12,861 nucleotides of DNA from NCBI GenBank assembly GCA_003519375.1, contig DOWV01000196.1:8676-21536 (forward strand), written 5' to 3'. Within the stretch, counting starts at the first letter, position 1; the number at the start of each line of letters is the position of its first letter. This DNA is from Bacteroidota bacterium (GTDB lineage: Bacteria; Bacteroidota; Ignavibacteria; UBA10030). The notes beneath the pieces were generated by a model. It did not search any database. It was not told the origin of the DNA and worked only from the letters and a program-made list of their open reading frames with translations. Both the position numbers and the translations under genes were made by a program. Positions 1-6,612 of the stretch are shown in pieces.

Positions 1-361
1 AAACCGTCATTGCAACGGCAGCGCCCGAGTTGCTGATGACATTTGTCTCCAAGAGCGCCACGGAGTCGAGGCCGAGCGTGTAGAGCTTAGACGGAAAGGC
101 TCTGCGACTCACATCGAACAATTGGGCCTCCCCCGAGATCTCGGATCCCGCCTTCGTGTAGTCCCAACGGGAGAAGACATAGAGACTGCCATCTTTCATG
201 TGTGCTTTGAGGTGCGGGGATTGAGCCTTGAGTTTGTCCATGTCTGCGCTCTTTAGCCTCGTGAACTCACCAGGAAGTGAAGTCTGGCGTTCCACGGTGC
301 GCGCAACGCAGCCGCAAAACAAAGCAGCCGCGACGAACAATAGGGAAATTTTCGATGCCAT
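1..361 (-). CDS. Putative lipoprotein, unknown function (partial, 3' end off window)
   Basis: The reading frame opens at an ATG at 359-361, nine bases after a clear AAAGGAG ribosome site (371-377), and stays open for 120 codons to the left edge. The N-terminus reads MASKISLLFVAAALFCGCVA: a short positive start, a hydrophobic core and a cysteine after FCG that fits a lipoprotein signal, although Phe at -3 is not the commonest lipobox residue. The mature part continues with a conserved-looking segment (YVFSRWDY near residues 58-65, then LDSVALLETN near 99-108). I do not recognise the family. It lacks the Asp-box repeats of its neighbours and so is a different kind of gene. It lies immediately beyond an attC-like site, which would make it the next gene of a cassette array. 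Lipid anchoring in a membrane is inferred from the signal only. Confidence 0.75.
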   Translation of the reverse strand, partial: MASKISLLFVAAALFCGCVARTVERQTSLPGEFTRLKSADMDKLKAQSPHLKAHMKDGSLYVFSRWDYTKAGSEISGEAQLFDVSRRAFPSKLYTLGLDSVALLETNVISNSGAAVAMTV

Positions 362-370
362 ATCGAGTCG

Positions 371-377
371 CTCCTTT
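371..377 (-). promoter_or_regulatory. Shine-Dalgarno site of the lipoprotein gene
   Basis: AAAGGAG on the minus strand, nine bases before the ATG at 361. It fixes the start of a gene that is cut by the window edge and supports that gene being real. Confidence 0.7.
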
Positions 378-436
378 CTGAGCAAGTCGTTTCCATAGAT
401 TCGAAATGTGCTCCTAATGCATGTGGAACCGGTTTC

Positions 437-595
437 GCCTAACGTTTAGGCAAACCGCCGTTGCGAGTTGCCCGTATCGGACTGCCGCTCCGTTGCTCGG
501 GCAACGAACAATGTAGCGAGCACTTCACATTCAGCAAATCTTGGGTCTTCCCAAAACTATCCGGCGTGCAAGCGCCGTGTTGCGGGGTGTTAGCT
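437..595 (-). other. attC-like recombination site 1 (long imperfect inverted repeat)
   Basis: On the plus strand the element opens with GCCTAAC (437-443) and closes with GTTAGC (589-594). Read in gene orientation (minus), the outer end is GTTAGGC, a full match to the integron core-site consensus GTTRRRY. Inside the outer pair, GCAAACCGCCG (450-460) pairs with CGCCGTGTTGC (573-583) at 8 of 11 positions, separated from the ends by 5-6 nt spacers, as the L and R boxes of attC sites are. The centre holds a perfect 6-bp hairpin with a 4-nt loop (491-496 with 501-506). It starts 11 bp past the stop of the propeller gene at 607 and precedes the next same-strand gene, the normal position of attC. At about 160 bp it is at the long end for attC. 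The identification rests on structure and placement; no integrase is visible. Confidence 0.55.
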
Positions 596-606
596 GCAGC
601 TGCCCC

Positions 607-3195
607 CTATCTTGTTAGTGTGAGTTTCTTGACTGAATGAAAGTCGCCAGATCGCACGCGAGCCAGGTACACACCGCTGGAGACTCCAGATGCATCCCAG
701 CGTACGGAGATGGTTCCGCGAGGGATTTGTTGAGAGATAAGTGTACAGACTTCGGTTCCCAGAATATCGAAGATGCGCACCTCCAAAAAGGCAGCGGCGG
801 GAATTGAAACATGCAATGCCGTAGAAGCATTGAATGGATTTGGGTAATTCTGAAACAGAAAATAGCGATCAGGAATAGTTGAGGACAGATGTTCCACGGC
901 TGTAGATGCTGTTGCCGTGTAGTTCGTGGATCGATGCGAGAACACGGGTGAGTAAGTTGTCGAGGGTGGATTAAACGTGTAACCCATTCGGTTCGGTGTC
1001 ACCGTGCCCGTCCAACCGAGGTCAACTGTGTCTATGTAGTAGCCGTCAAGATTGGTGCTCGGATTGCGTGGCAGGCCTCGCATCTCAACGCCGCTGATGC
1101 CTCCACCACTAGCAGTGCGGACGTGACCCGAGATGGTAAGTGGGATCACTCTGCCGAGGTAACTCGTAAATTGATCTGAGGCGACGTCAGTATAGGTCGT
1201 TGACGAGGGAGTGAAGGTGTAACCCGTATTGATTGGTGTCACTGTGCCGGACCAACCGTTGTAGACGGTGTCTATATAGTAGCCGTTAGCAGCAGTTCTT
1301 GGATTGTTCGGCAAACCGCGCATCTCGGCGCTTATACCCGTTCCGGTCGGAGTCCGAACGTATCCTGAAATTGTATAAGTGCGAACTGATCGAATCATCT
1401 CCGGGATGGATCTACGCCAGACACTCGCATCGCCAGTGCCGGCAAACAGAGCTGAGTCTACCACAGCGAGAGTCCAAATGTTGGTTGCCGTGAGCCCTGT
1501 GTTGACCGGTACCCAGGATGTTCCTTTGTTGGTGGACAGAATCACGCCGCCGCCATTCGTACCCGCGAAGATGTTGCAATCACTGACTGCAAGACACCGG
1601 ACGTTCAGGTTCGTGAGTCCTGAGTTGGCAGGAACCCAATTTGATCCGTTGTTGGTGGATAGAAAGACGCCCCCATGAGAAACTGCGGTACCAGCATAAA
1701 GGTCCGTGCCGGAAACGGCAAGGGCACAGACTTGAGTATTGGTTAGTCCTAAATTGACCGCAGTCCAGTTCGAACCGTTATTGCTTGTTCTGAATACTCC
1801 CAATCCATTCGCGCCAACAAAGACATTCATCCCGCTCACGGCAAAACATTGGAAGGTATTGGATGGGAGAGGTGAGAGACCTGAGTTTACGGCAGCCCAG
1901 CTTGCGCCGTCATTGGTTGAGAGAAAGACACCGCCGCTCCAAGTTCCGGCAAAGAGATTCGTGCCCGCGATGGCAAGAGCGCAGATTTGAGTGTGTGTCA
2001 AACCAGAGTTGACAACCTGCCAGCTTGTGCCACTGTTGGTTGAACGATGCACACCGTAGTAGGTACCAGCGAAGAGGTTAGCGCTCGAGGCAGCAATGGC
2101 ATATACTCGCGCGTTACCCAAGCCAGCCCTAACCGGAGTCCAGTTCGAGCCGTTGTCGGTGGTGAGAAAGACACCGGCACCCGAAGTTCCAGCGTAGAGA
2201 TTGTCAGCGCTCACGGCGAGCGACATAATTGGCATGGCAGCGAGGCCACTGTTAACCTCGTACCAATTTGTACCGTTGTTCGTAGTGCGAAAAATGCCAC
2301 CCGCCGATGTGCCTACGAAGAGATCATTGCCACTAGCGAGCAGAGAATTGATGCGCGTATCTGTAAGGCCTGAATTTACTGCTGTCCAACTGGCACCACT
2401 GTCGGTGGACAAGAAGACGCCGCAGTCTCCGATGCCTGCAAACAGGTTCGTTCCACTTGCAGCAAGGGTTTGGACATAGGTGTTGGTGGGTAGGCCTTCG
2501 CCAGCCGCAGTCCATGTCGCCCCATTGTCAGTTGAACGGAAGACACCACTAGGTCGGGTCTCCCTCTGTGTGCCGGCATAGAGGGTTGTTCCATATATCA
2601 CAAGGGAGCGAACGGCGTAGTAGGTTAGTCCAACATTGACGGCTTCCCAACTTGCGCCATAATTCGTAGTGCGGAAAATCCCTTGAGTTTCTGTACCAAC
2701 AAAAGCAGTCGGCCCGCTCGCAACAATACAACTAATGTAGCTAACCAGGAGTCCTTTGTCGGCTCGAGTCCAGGTTGTTCCACTGTTAGTGGAGAGGAAC
2801 AGAAGACTAGAAGCGGCCGCGTAAACGTTAGGTCCCGTGACCGCAATCTTGAAGATGCGCTCTGTGGTAAATCCTGAGTTGACCTTCGTCCAACTTGTGC
2901 CGTCGTTCGTGGACAGTGCGACTCCGTCAGAACCTACGACGAAGAAGTTACTCCCGGAAATTGCCATGGCACCGCTGACTGGTGGGTTTGACTTGGCTTT
3001 TATCCAAGTTGAGCCTTTGTCGGTAGAAAGAAAAATCCCATCAGCGCTAGCGAATAGATTTGCGCCACTGATGCCCAGCAAACCGATAGCACCACCTTCA
3101 GGGCCACCAGTTTTCACCCACTGCGCATCTGCAATGTGGCAAATCAGAGAGACTACGAGAAAACATCGGGCGTAGGAGCTGATGAGCGTTCTCAT
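607..3195 (-). CDS. T9SS-secreted double beta-propeller (Asp-box/YCF48-like) protein with two SGYVRT repeats
   Basis: I start this gene at the ATG at 3195, because AAAGGAGG (3202-3209) sits six bases upstream; the frame can be extended to 3213 but without a ribosome site. The 862-residue product has a signal peptide (about 1-24, ending ADA before QWV). Residues 25-600 are 14 repeats of about 41 residues, most ending in an Asp-box such as STDNGATW or STNDGASW, as in BNR/YCF48 propellers; 14 would make two seven-bladed propellers. Residues 606-765 hold two 80-residue domains beginning ISGYVRT and containing GWSGTVTP, similar to carboxypeptidase-regulatory-like Ig modules. Residues 775-862 are a T9SS type A sorting domain with QNYPNPFNAST and the ending VKKLTLTR. 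It is probably a surface or released binding or adhesion protein; no catalytic residues are evident and the ligand is unknown. The gene lies 42 bp after the similar gene at 3238-5712, possibly cotranscribed, and an attC-like site follows. Confidence 0.88.
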   Translation of the reverse strand: MRTLISSYARCFLVVSLICHIADAQWVKTGGPEGGAIGLLGISGANLFASADGIFLSTDKGSTWIKAKSNPPVSGAMAISGSNFFVVGSDGVALSTNDGTSWTKVNSGFTTERIFKIAVTGPNVYAAASSLLFLSTNSGTTWTRADKGLLVSYISCIVASGPTAFVGTETQGIFRTTNYGASWEAVNVGLTYYAVRSLVIYGTTLYAGTQRETRPSGVFRSTDNGATWTAAGEGLPTNTYVQTLAASGTNLFAGIGDCGVFLSTDSGASWTAVNSGLTDTRINSLLASGNDLFVGTSAGGIFRTTNNGTNWYEVNSGLAAMPIMSLAVSADNLYAGTSGAGVFLTTDNGSNWTPVRAGLGNARVYAIAASSANLFAGTYYGVHRSTNSGTSWQVVNSGLTHTQICALAIAGTNLFAGTWSGGVFLSTNDGASWAAVNSGLSPLPSNTFQCFAVSGMNVFVGANGLGVFRTSNNGSNWTAVNLGLTNTQVCALAVSGTDLYAGTAVSHGGVFLSTNNGSNWVPANSGLTNLNVRCLAVSDCNIFAGTNGGGVILSTNKGTSWVPVNTGLTATNIWTLAVVDSALFAGTGDASVWRRSIPEMIRSVRTYTISGYVRTPTGTGISAEMRGLPNNPRTAANGYYIDTVYNGWSGTVTPINTGYTFTPSSTTYTDVASDQFTSYLGRVIPLTISGHVRTASGGGISGVEMRGLPRNPSTNLDGYYIDTVDLGWTGTVTPNRMGYTFNPPSTTYSPVFSHRSTNYTATASTAVEHLSSTIPDRYFLFQNYPNPFNASTALHVSIPAAAFLEVRIFDILGTEVCTLISQQIPRGTISVRWDASGVSSGVYLARVRSGDFHSVKKLTLTR

Positions 3196-3201
3196 GCAGA
3201 T

Positions 3202-3209
3202 CCTCCTTT
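3202..3209 (-). promoter_or_regulatory. Shine-Dalgarno site fixing the start at 3195
   Basis: AAAGGAGG followed by a 6-nt spacer to the ATG at 3195. It decides against the longer frame beginning at a GTG at 3213, which would place the ribosome site inside the coding region. Confidence 0.75.
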
Positions 3210-3221
3210 CCACGGAGTAGG

Positions 3222-3238
3222 GGGCAATTGCACCTAAC
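3222..3238. repeat. 17-bp direct repeat, copy 1, at the 3' boundary of the five-repeat propeller gene
   Basis: GGGCAATTGCACCTAAC on the plus strand. The second copy (5734-5750) differs at one base. It contains the palindrome GCAATTGC and ends in TAAC. In gene orientation it begins GTTAGGT, a match to the integron core GTTRRRY. Its last base is the first base of the stop codon of the upstream gene (3238-3240). The two copies bracket the 3239-5733 gene unit exactly. Confidence 0.7.
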
Positions 3239-5712
3239 TAGCGCAACAGCGTAAGCTTCTTGACCTGGACAACGGAACCTGCTCTGAGACAGTAAAAATA
3301 CGTGCCGCTCACAAAGTGACCAGCATCCCACTGAACACAATAGATACCTGGATCGAGGTATTCTCCGAGAAGAGCCGCAGCCTCTTTTCCTAGCACGTCG
3401 TAGATCTTCAACGAGACATGTTCTGCTTCTGGAATCTCAAAGCGAATGGTCGTAGTTGGATTGAACGGATTAGGATAATTCTGTGACAACAAGTAGTAGT
3501 CAGGTACCATTTGGGAGATCTGTTCGACGGCTGTTGGTGCTGTTGCCGTATATTCCGAATAGCGATTTGCCGTGACAATATCGTACACTATTGATGATGG
3601 ATTGAAAGTGTAGCCGGTCTTTGTGGGAGTCACCGTGCCTGACCAACCGTGGTTGACCGTGCCTCTGTAGTAACCGCTAGAATCAGTGCCCGGATTGCCT
3701 GGCAGCCCGCTGATCACGACGCCACCGATACCCACACCCCCTGATGTACGAACGTATCCAGAAATGGAAAATGTCTGAAGCGTTGCTATATAGTCTGTCG
3801 ACTGGTTGGTTGTGACATTGTCATACGTTACGGATGATGGGGTGAACGTGTAACCGGCCTTTGTGGGCATCACCGTGCCTGACCAACCGTGGTTGACCGT
3901 GCCTCTGTAGTAACCGCTAGAATCAGTGATCGGATTGGCCGGTGGGCCGCTCATCACCACGCCGCCGATGCCTGCGCCCCCAGACGTACGAACATATCCA
4001 TAAATGGAAAATGTCTGAAGCGTTGCTGTATAGTCTGTGAACTGGTTTGTCGTGACATTGTTGTACAGTGTTGATGATGGGTTGAGAGTGTAGCCGGTCT
4101 TTGTGGGCGTTAGCGTACCCGACCAGCCGTGGTTGACTGTGCCTCTGTAGTGGCCGGTAGAATCAGTGCCCGGATTGCCTGGTAGCCCACTCATAATGAC
4201 GGCACCGATACCTGCGCCCCCAGCTGTACGAACGTATCCAGAAATGGAAAATGTCTGGAGCGTTGCTGTGTAGTCTGTCGACTGGTTCGTTGTGACGTTG
4301 TTGTACCCTGTCGATGATGGATTGAAAGTATAGCCGGTTTTTTGGGGCATCACCCCGCCCCACCAGCCGTAGTTGACGGTGCCAGTGTAGTAGCCGCTAG
4401 AATCAGTGCTTGGATTGCCCGGTAGCCCACTCATAATAACACCACTGATACCTGCGCCCCCAGATGTACGAACGTATCCAGAAATGGCAAATGTCTGGAG
4501 CGCTGCTGTATAGTCTGTCGACTGGTTCGTTGTGATACTGTTGTACACTGTTGAAGATGGGCTGAAAGTGTAACCGGTCTTTCTGGGCGTCACCGTGCCC
4601 GACCAACCATCGTTGACTTGGCCTGCATAGTAACCGCCAATGTCTGTGCTCGGATCTCCTGGGAGCCCGCTCATCACCACACCGAAGATGCCGATACCGC
4701 CGGACGTGCGCACGTAGCCCGAAATTGAGAAGCTCGTGGCGAAATCTGAACGTGCGCGCCTCCATATTGTCCCGAGTTTATTGGATCCCGCGTACAAAAA
4801 GTCGCTATCGAGTGCGAGGGTGCCTATACTTATGTTCGAAGGGAGACCAGTGTTCACTAGTGACCAAGTTCTCGCAGTATCTTCTGACTGGAAGATGCCA
4901 CTGTATTGATACCATTCGCTTGTTCCCGCATAAATCCTTCTGCCGTCCGAGAGAAAGCAAACTATGGTGATGGAGCCTGAAACAGGAAGGCCTGGCAGTA
5001 GCTTAGTCCACGTGTCTCCACTGTTCGTCGAATAGAAAATACTATAGCGCCAGACGGAGACAATCAGTTTGTCACGATATATCAACATAGCATCAATTTC
5101 AGCATTTGGCGGCAATCCTGTGTTGACCGAAGTCCAGGTTCCACCAGTCAATGGATATCTATACACTCCCGAATTCGGAGTCCCCTCAAAGAGATGTGAA
5201 GAGTCAGAGACCAAAGACCACGCCCCTCTGGTTGTGGATTTCACCCAGGAGAATCCATTGTTCGTCGACACGTAGATTCCGCTCTCTGCTGCCATATACA
5301 ACTCGTCGCCCGACTTGTGAAAATAGAAAGCGCCTCCTCTACGGGTCCCGGAAATCGTCATCCCTGAGTCTATGCGTATCCAACTTATGCCATCATCAGA
5401 AGAACGAAAAGGTCCGTCGGTCATGGTGCCCATGAAGAGGCTAGGTCCGTCCACAAAGAGACTCACTACCCTCAGAGAATTTCCAGATAATCCGGCGCTT
5501 CGTGACGTCCAGGTAAGACCAGCGTCCGTGGACAAGTAGACTCCAGCTCTGGACGTACCAGCAAAGATCTTTGAGCCAGATATGACAATCGCCCTGACAG
5601 TTGAAGAGTCAGGTAATCCAGAGGATAGCCCAATCCACTGCGGATACAAGGATTGAGTAGGTATCGGTGCAGTAAGTATGAACAACAACGTGCGACATAC
5701 GATTCTGTTCAT
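3238..5712 (-). CDS. T9SS-secreted seven-blade propeller (Asp-box) protein with five tandem 80-residue repeats
   Basis: The start is taken at 5712 (MNRIVCRTLLF), six bases after AAAGGG (5719-5724). An ATG at 5727 is possible but has no ribosome site, and the frame open to 5859 runs through the attC-like hairpin and is not credible. The 824-residue product has a signal peptide (about 1-21). It continues with seven propeller repeats (22-325), several with Asp-boxes such as STNNGFSW and STNSGDTW. Next come five tandem domains of exactly 80 residues (328-727), each with SGYVRT near the start and, in most copies, GWSGTVTP and TTNQSTDY. The protein ends in a T9SS type A sorting domain (728-824) with SQNYPNPFNPTTT and the ending VKKLTLLR. 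Seven repeats fit one closed seven-bladed propeller. The role is likely extracellular binding; the ligand is unknown. The gene is flanked by a 17-bp direct repeat and sits beside an attC-like site, and its last 240 bases are nearly duplicated at 12622-12861. Confidence 0.88.
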   Translation of the reverse strand: MNRIVCRTLLFILTAPIPTQSLYPQWIGLSSGLPDSSTVRAIVISGSKIFAGTSRAGVYLSTDAGLTWTSRSAGLSGNSLRVVSLFVDGPSLFMGTMTDGPFRSSDDGISWIRIDSGMTISGTRRGGAFYFHKSGDELYMAAESGIYVSTNNGFSWVKSTTRGAWSLVSDSSHLFEGTPNSGVYRYPLTGGTWTSVNTGLPPNAEIDAMLIYRDKLIVSVWRYSIFYSTNSGDTWTKLLPGLPVSGSITIVCFLSDGRRIYAGTSEWYQYSGIFQSEDTARTWSLVNTGLPSNISIGTLALDSDFLYAGSNKLGTIWRRARSDFATSFSISGYVRTSGGIGIFGVVMSGLPGDPSTDIGGYYAGQVNDGWSGTVTPRKTGYTFSPSSTVYNSITTNQSTDYTAALQTFAISGYVRTSGGAGISGVIMSGLPGNPSTDSSGYYTGTVNYGWWGGVMPQKTGYTFNPSSTGYNNVTTNQSTDYTATLQTFSISGYVRTAGGAGIGAVIMSGLPGNPGTDSTGHYRGTVNHGWSGTLTPTKTGYTLNPSSTLYNNVTTNQFTDYTATLQTFSIYGYVRTSGGAGIGGVVMSGPPANPITDSSGYYRGTVNHGWSGTVMPTKAGYTFTPSSVTYDNVTTNQSTDYIATLQTFSISGYVRTSGGVGIGGVVISGLPGNPGTDSSGYYRGTVNHGWSGTVTPTKTGYTFNPSSIVYDIVTANRYSEYTATAPTAVEQISQMVPDYYLLSQNYPNPFNPTTTIRFEIPEAEHVSLKIYDVLGKEAAALLGEYLDPGIYCVQWDAGHFVSGTYFYCLRAGSVVQVKKLTLLR
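3532..4731 (-). repeat. Five in-frame tandem repeats of 240 bp
   Basis: Units lie at 3532-3771, 3772-4011, 4012-4251, 4252-4491 and 4492-4731, with no length variation. Each encodes 80 residues beginning F-S/A-I-S-G-Y-V-R-T, with small variants. Units 3532-3771 and 3772-4011 share an identical stretch of roughly 54 bp around 3636-3689 and 3876-3929, so at least these two were copied or gene-converted recently. The homologous domains of the neighbouring gene (607-3195) number only two and are more diverged. Confidence 0.93.
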
Positions 5713-5718
5713 GTGAAG

Positions 5719-5724
5719 CCCTTT
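5719..5724 (-). promoter_or_regulatory. Shine-Dalgarno site fixing the start at 5712
   Basis: AAAGGG followed by a 6-nt spacer to the ATG at 5712. It lies between two candidate in-frame ATGs (5727 and 5712) and favours the inner one. Confidence 0.55.
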
Positions 5725-5733
5725 CATGGTTAA

Positions 5734-5750
5734 GGGCAATTGCACATAAC
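5734..5750. repeat. 17-bp direct repeat, copy 2, at the 5' boundary of the five-repeat propeller gene
   Basis: GGGCAATTGCACATAAC on the plus strand, 16 of 17 bases identical to 3222-3238. Its TAAC end is also the outer end of attC-like site 2. In gene orientation the unit starts GTTATGTGCAATTGCCC and leads into the ribosome site of the gene at 5712. Confidence 0.7.
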
Positions 5751-5893
5751 GTTTGGCAAAACCACGCAGCCCTGCCGAATGAAGTGTAACGGAATGAGGC
5801 GGGGATTGAGCGAACTCTTTTTGTCGTGCAATCATAAGCATTCTGTTAAGCCCTTTCAAATGAGTGAGCGCCGTGGTTTTGCGTGTTAGCTGC
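5742..5893 (-). other. attC-like recombination site 2 (best-formed)
   Basis: The plus strand shows GCACATAAC at the left end and GTTAGCTGC at the right end. Inside these, GCAAAACCACG (5756-5766) and CGTGGTTTTGC (5872-5882) are perfect 11-bp inverse complements. The outer TAAC (5747-5750) pairs with GTTA (5885-5888), with spacers of 5 and 2 nt. This is the R-L...L-R box layout of integron attC sites, with unequal spacers. The right arm (GCAGCTAACACG in gene orientation) is shared with site 1 and nearly with site 3. The left core is GTTATGT in gene orientation, one base off GTTRRRY. The element lies just upstream of the cassette-like propeller gene and downstream of a possible gene remnant. Confidence 0.6.
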
Positions 5894-5932
5894 CGTTGTT
5901 TTGCGATGTTTGCCTTTCCATCCTGCCGTAGG

Positions 5933-5980
5933 TCAGAGTCTCAGCAATATCTTAGGACTCTTGTTTTCAAGATTCAAAAA
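5933..5980 (-). pseudogene. Possible 3' remnant of a T9SS cargo gene
   Basis: In one minus frame the stretch before a TGA at 5933-5935 reads FLNLENKSPKILLRL, which resembles the extreme C-terminus of T9SS cargo (a basic residue followed by an LLLR-like ending). The stop lies 40 bp before attC-like site 2, where a cassette gene would end. The reading stays open a little further upstream but shows no recognisable sorting-domain motif, so at most the last few codons survive. The call is weak and based on a short peptide pattern only. Confidence 0.22.
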
Positions 5981-6014
5981 TGAAATCCAATGACACCAAA
6001 AACCGTTGAGCGAG

Positions 6015-6128
6015 CACGCCCGAACGATCGGTTGCTTGGCTCTTTATCGTTCGGTCGGGCACTTTACATTCTGCGAAACCATTTTCTTGACTTTGCCTAC
6101 ACAGAGTGCATGCGCCGTGTTAGCCGCC
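6015..6128 (-). other. Degenerate attC-like site 3 (one arm retained)
   Basis: In gene orientation the right arm reads GCGGCTAACACGGCGC (6113-6128), clearly related to the right arms of sites 1 and 2 but with the part between R-like and L-like boxes missing. The interior also matches site 1: GCACTT.ACATTC.GC lies at 519-539 and at 6059-6079 (17 of 21 bases). A strong stem with a 4-nt bulge is formed by 6018-6028 and 6046-6060. No TAAC-bearing left arm is visible, so the site is probably non-functional. It begins about 50 bp after the end of the 137-residue gene. Confidence 0.42.
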
Positions 6129-6177
6129 GCGCTGCAATGAGATCTCTGCACCAGCAAGCCAAGCGGTTACAGAGTGG

Positions 6178-6591
6178 TCACATGGTGGCGAGAACAAACA
6201 CATGATATGCCAATCCCATGATGTACCCGTCGGTGTCGCTGACGTTCAGCCATGATTTCACCACAATTCTGCCCTGTGTTTCGTTCCACGCTGCCTCCAC
6301 TTCCTTGACTCGCCAGCCGGCGTTTTTTGCCTCCCCCGCATTCCTTATGTCATTCAGGGACACTGTCGCGATGACTTTCTTCACCTGGTTGCGAGTGAAA
6401 ACAGGACCGGCTTCAAAGGTGACCAGACCCTCGTCATCATAATACTTCTGGCTGGTACCTTGAAATGTGAATGAAAGCATTCCAGTACAAACGAAGAACC
6501 GGTTCGCATTATCGGGTCCAGTGACGTAGGCCTCAATGCACTGCTCCGGACCTACAGGCGTGCACGGCCCTATTGGTTTTGCGGCGGGCAT
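6178..6591 (-). CDS. Hypothetical protein, 137 residues, C-terminal beta-rich domain
   Basis: The ATG at 6591 follows AAGGAGG (6601-6607) with a 9-nt spacer. The product has no signal peptide although the preceding ORF has one. The N-terminal third is rich in Pro and Cys (CTPVGPEQC near residues 10-18). The C-terminal 70 residues alternate in a way typical of a small beta-sandwich, from VKKVIATVSL to the end YHVFVLATM, vaguely like C-terminal domains of phage tail or lectin-like proteins; I cannot assign a family. It is in the same frame as the upstream LamG fragment, separated by one TAG and 21 further bases, so it may originally have been the 3' part of one longer secreted protein, or may be a second translationally linked gene. 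A degenerate attC-like site follows. Confidence 0.6.
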   Translation of the reverse strand: MPAAKPIGPCTPVGPEQCIEAYVTGPDNANRFFVCTGMLSFTFQGTSQKYYDDEGLVTFEAGPVFTRNQVKKVIATVSLNDIRNAGEAKNAGWRVKEVEAAWNETQGRIVVKSWLNVSDTDGYIMGLAYHVFVLATM

Positions 6592-6612
6592 ATGAGTTGT
6601 CCTCCTTGGAGA

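Larger units (their letters stand above)
5713..6177. other. 465-bp stretch without a credible gene
   Basis: This gap between the genes ending at 6178 and starting at 5712 holds the second 17-bp repeat, attC-like site 2, a possible C-terminal gene remnant and the degenerate site 3. ORFs through it (for example the extension of the downstream gene to 5859, and a plus-strand frame at 5990-6205) run through hairpins and carry no recognisable motif. I see no tRNA or other RNA gene here. Confidence 0.6.

Noticed and set aside
1379..2479. Several plus-strand ORFs opposite the propeller repeats
   Set aside because: They are antisense shadows of a repeated coding sequence; their peptides repeat with the same period and have no independent motifs. 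The same applies to those at 2683-3175, 8007-9751 and 10255-11470.
3532..4731. CRISPR-like direct repeats
   Set aside because: The 240-bp units are contiguous, in frame and coding, with no short repeat plus unique spacer pattern.
3222..5750. Insertion sequence or transposon around the propeller gene
   Set aside because: The 17-bp direct repeats lack adjoining terminal inverted repeats and there is no transposase; a 17-bp target duplication would also be unusually long.
5713..5859. Upstream extension of the five-repeat propeller gene (start at 5859)
   Set aside because: The frame is open but runs through the attC-like hairpin and the 17-bp repeat, giving no signal peptide at its front. The start at 5712 has a ribosome site and a proper signal peptide.
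5990..6205. Plus-strand ORF of 71 residues
   Set aside because: It runs through the stems of degenerate site 3, is on the opposite strand to all accepted genes and has no ribosome site or motif.
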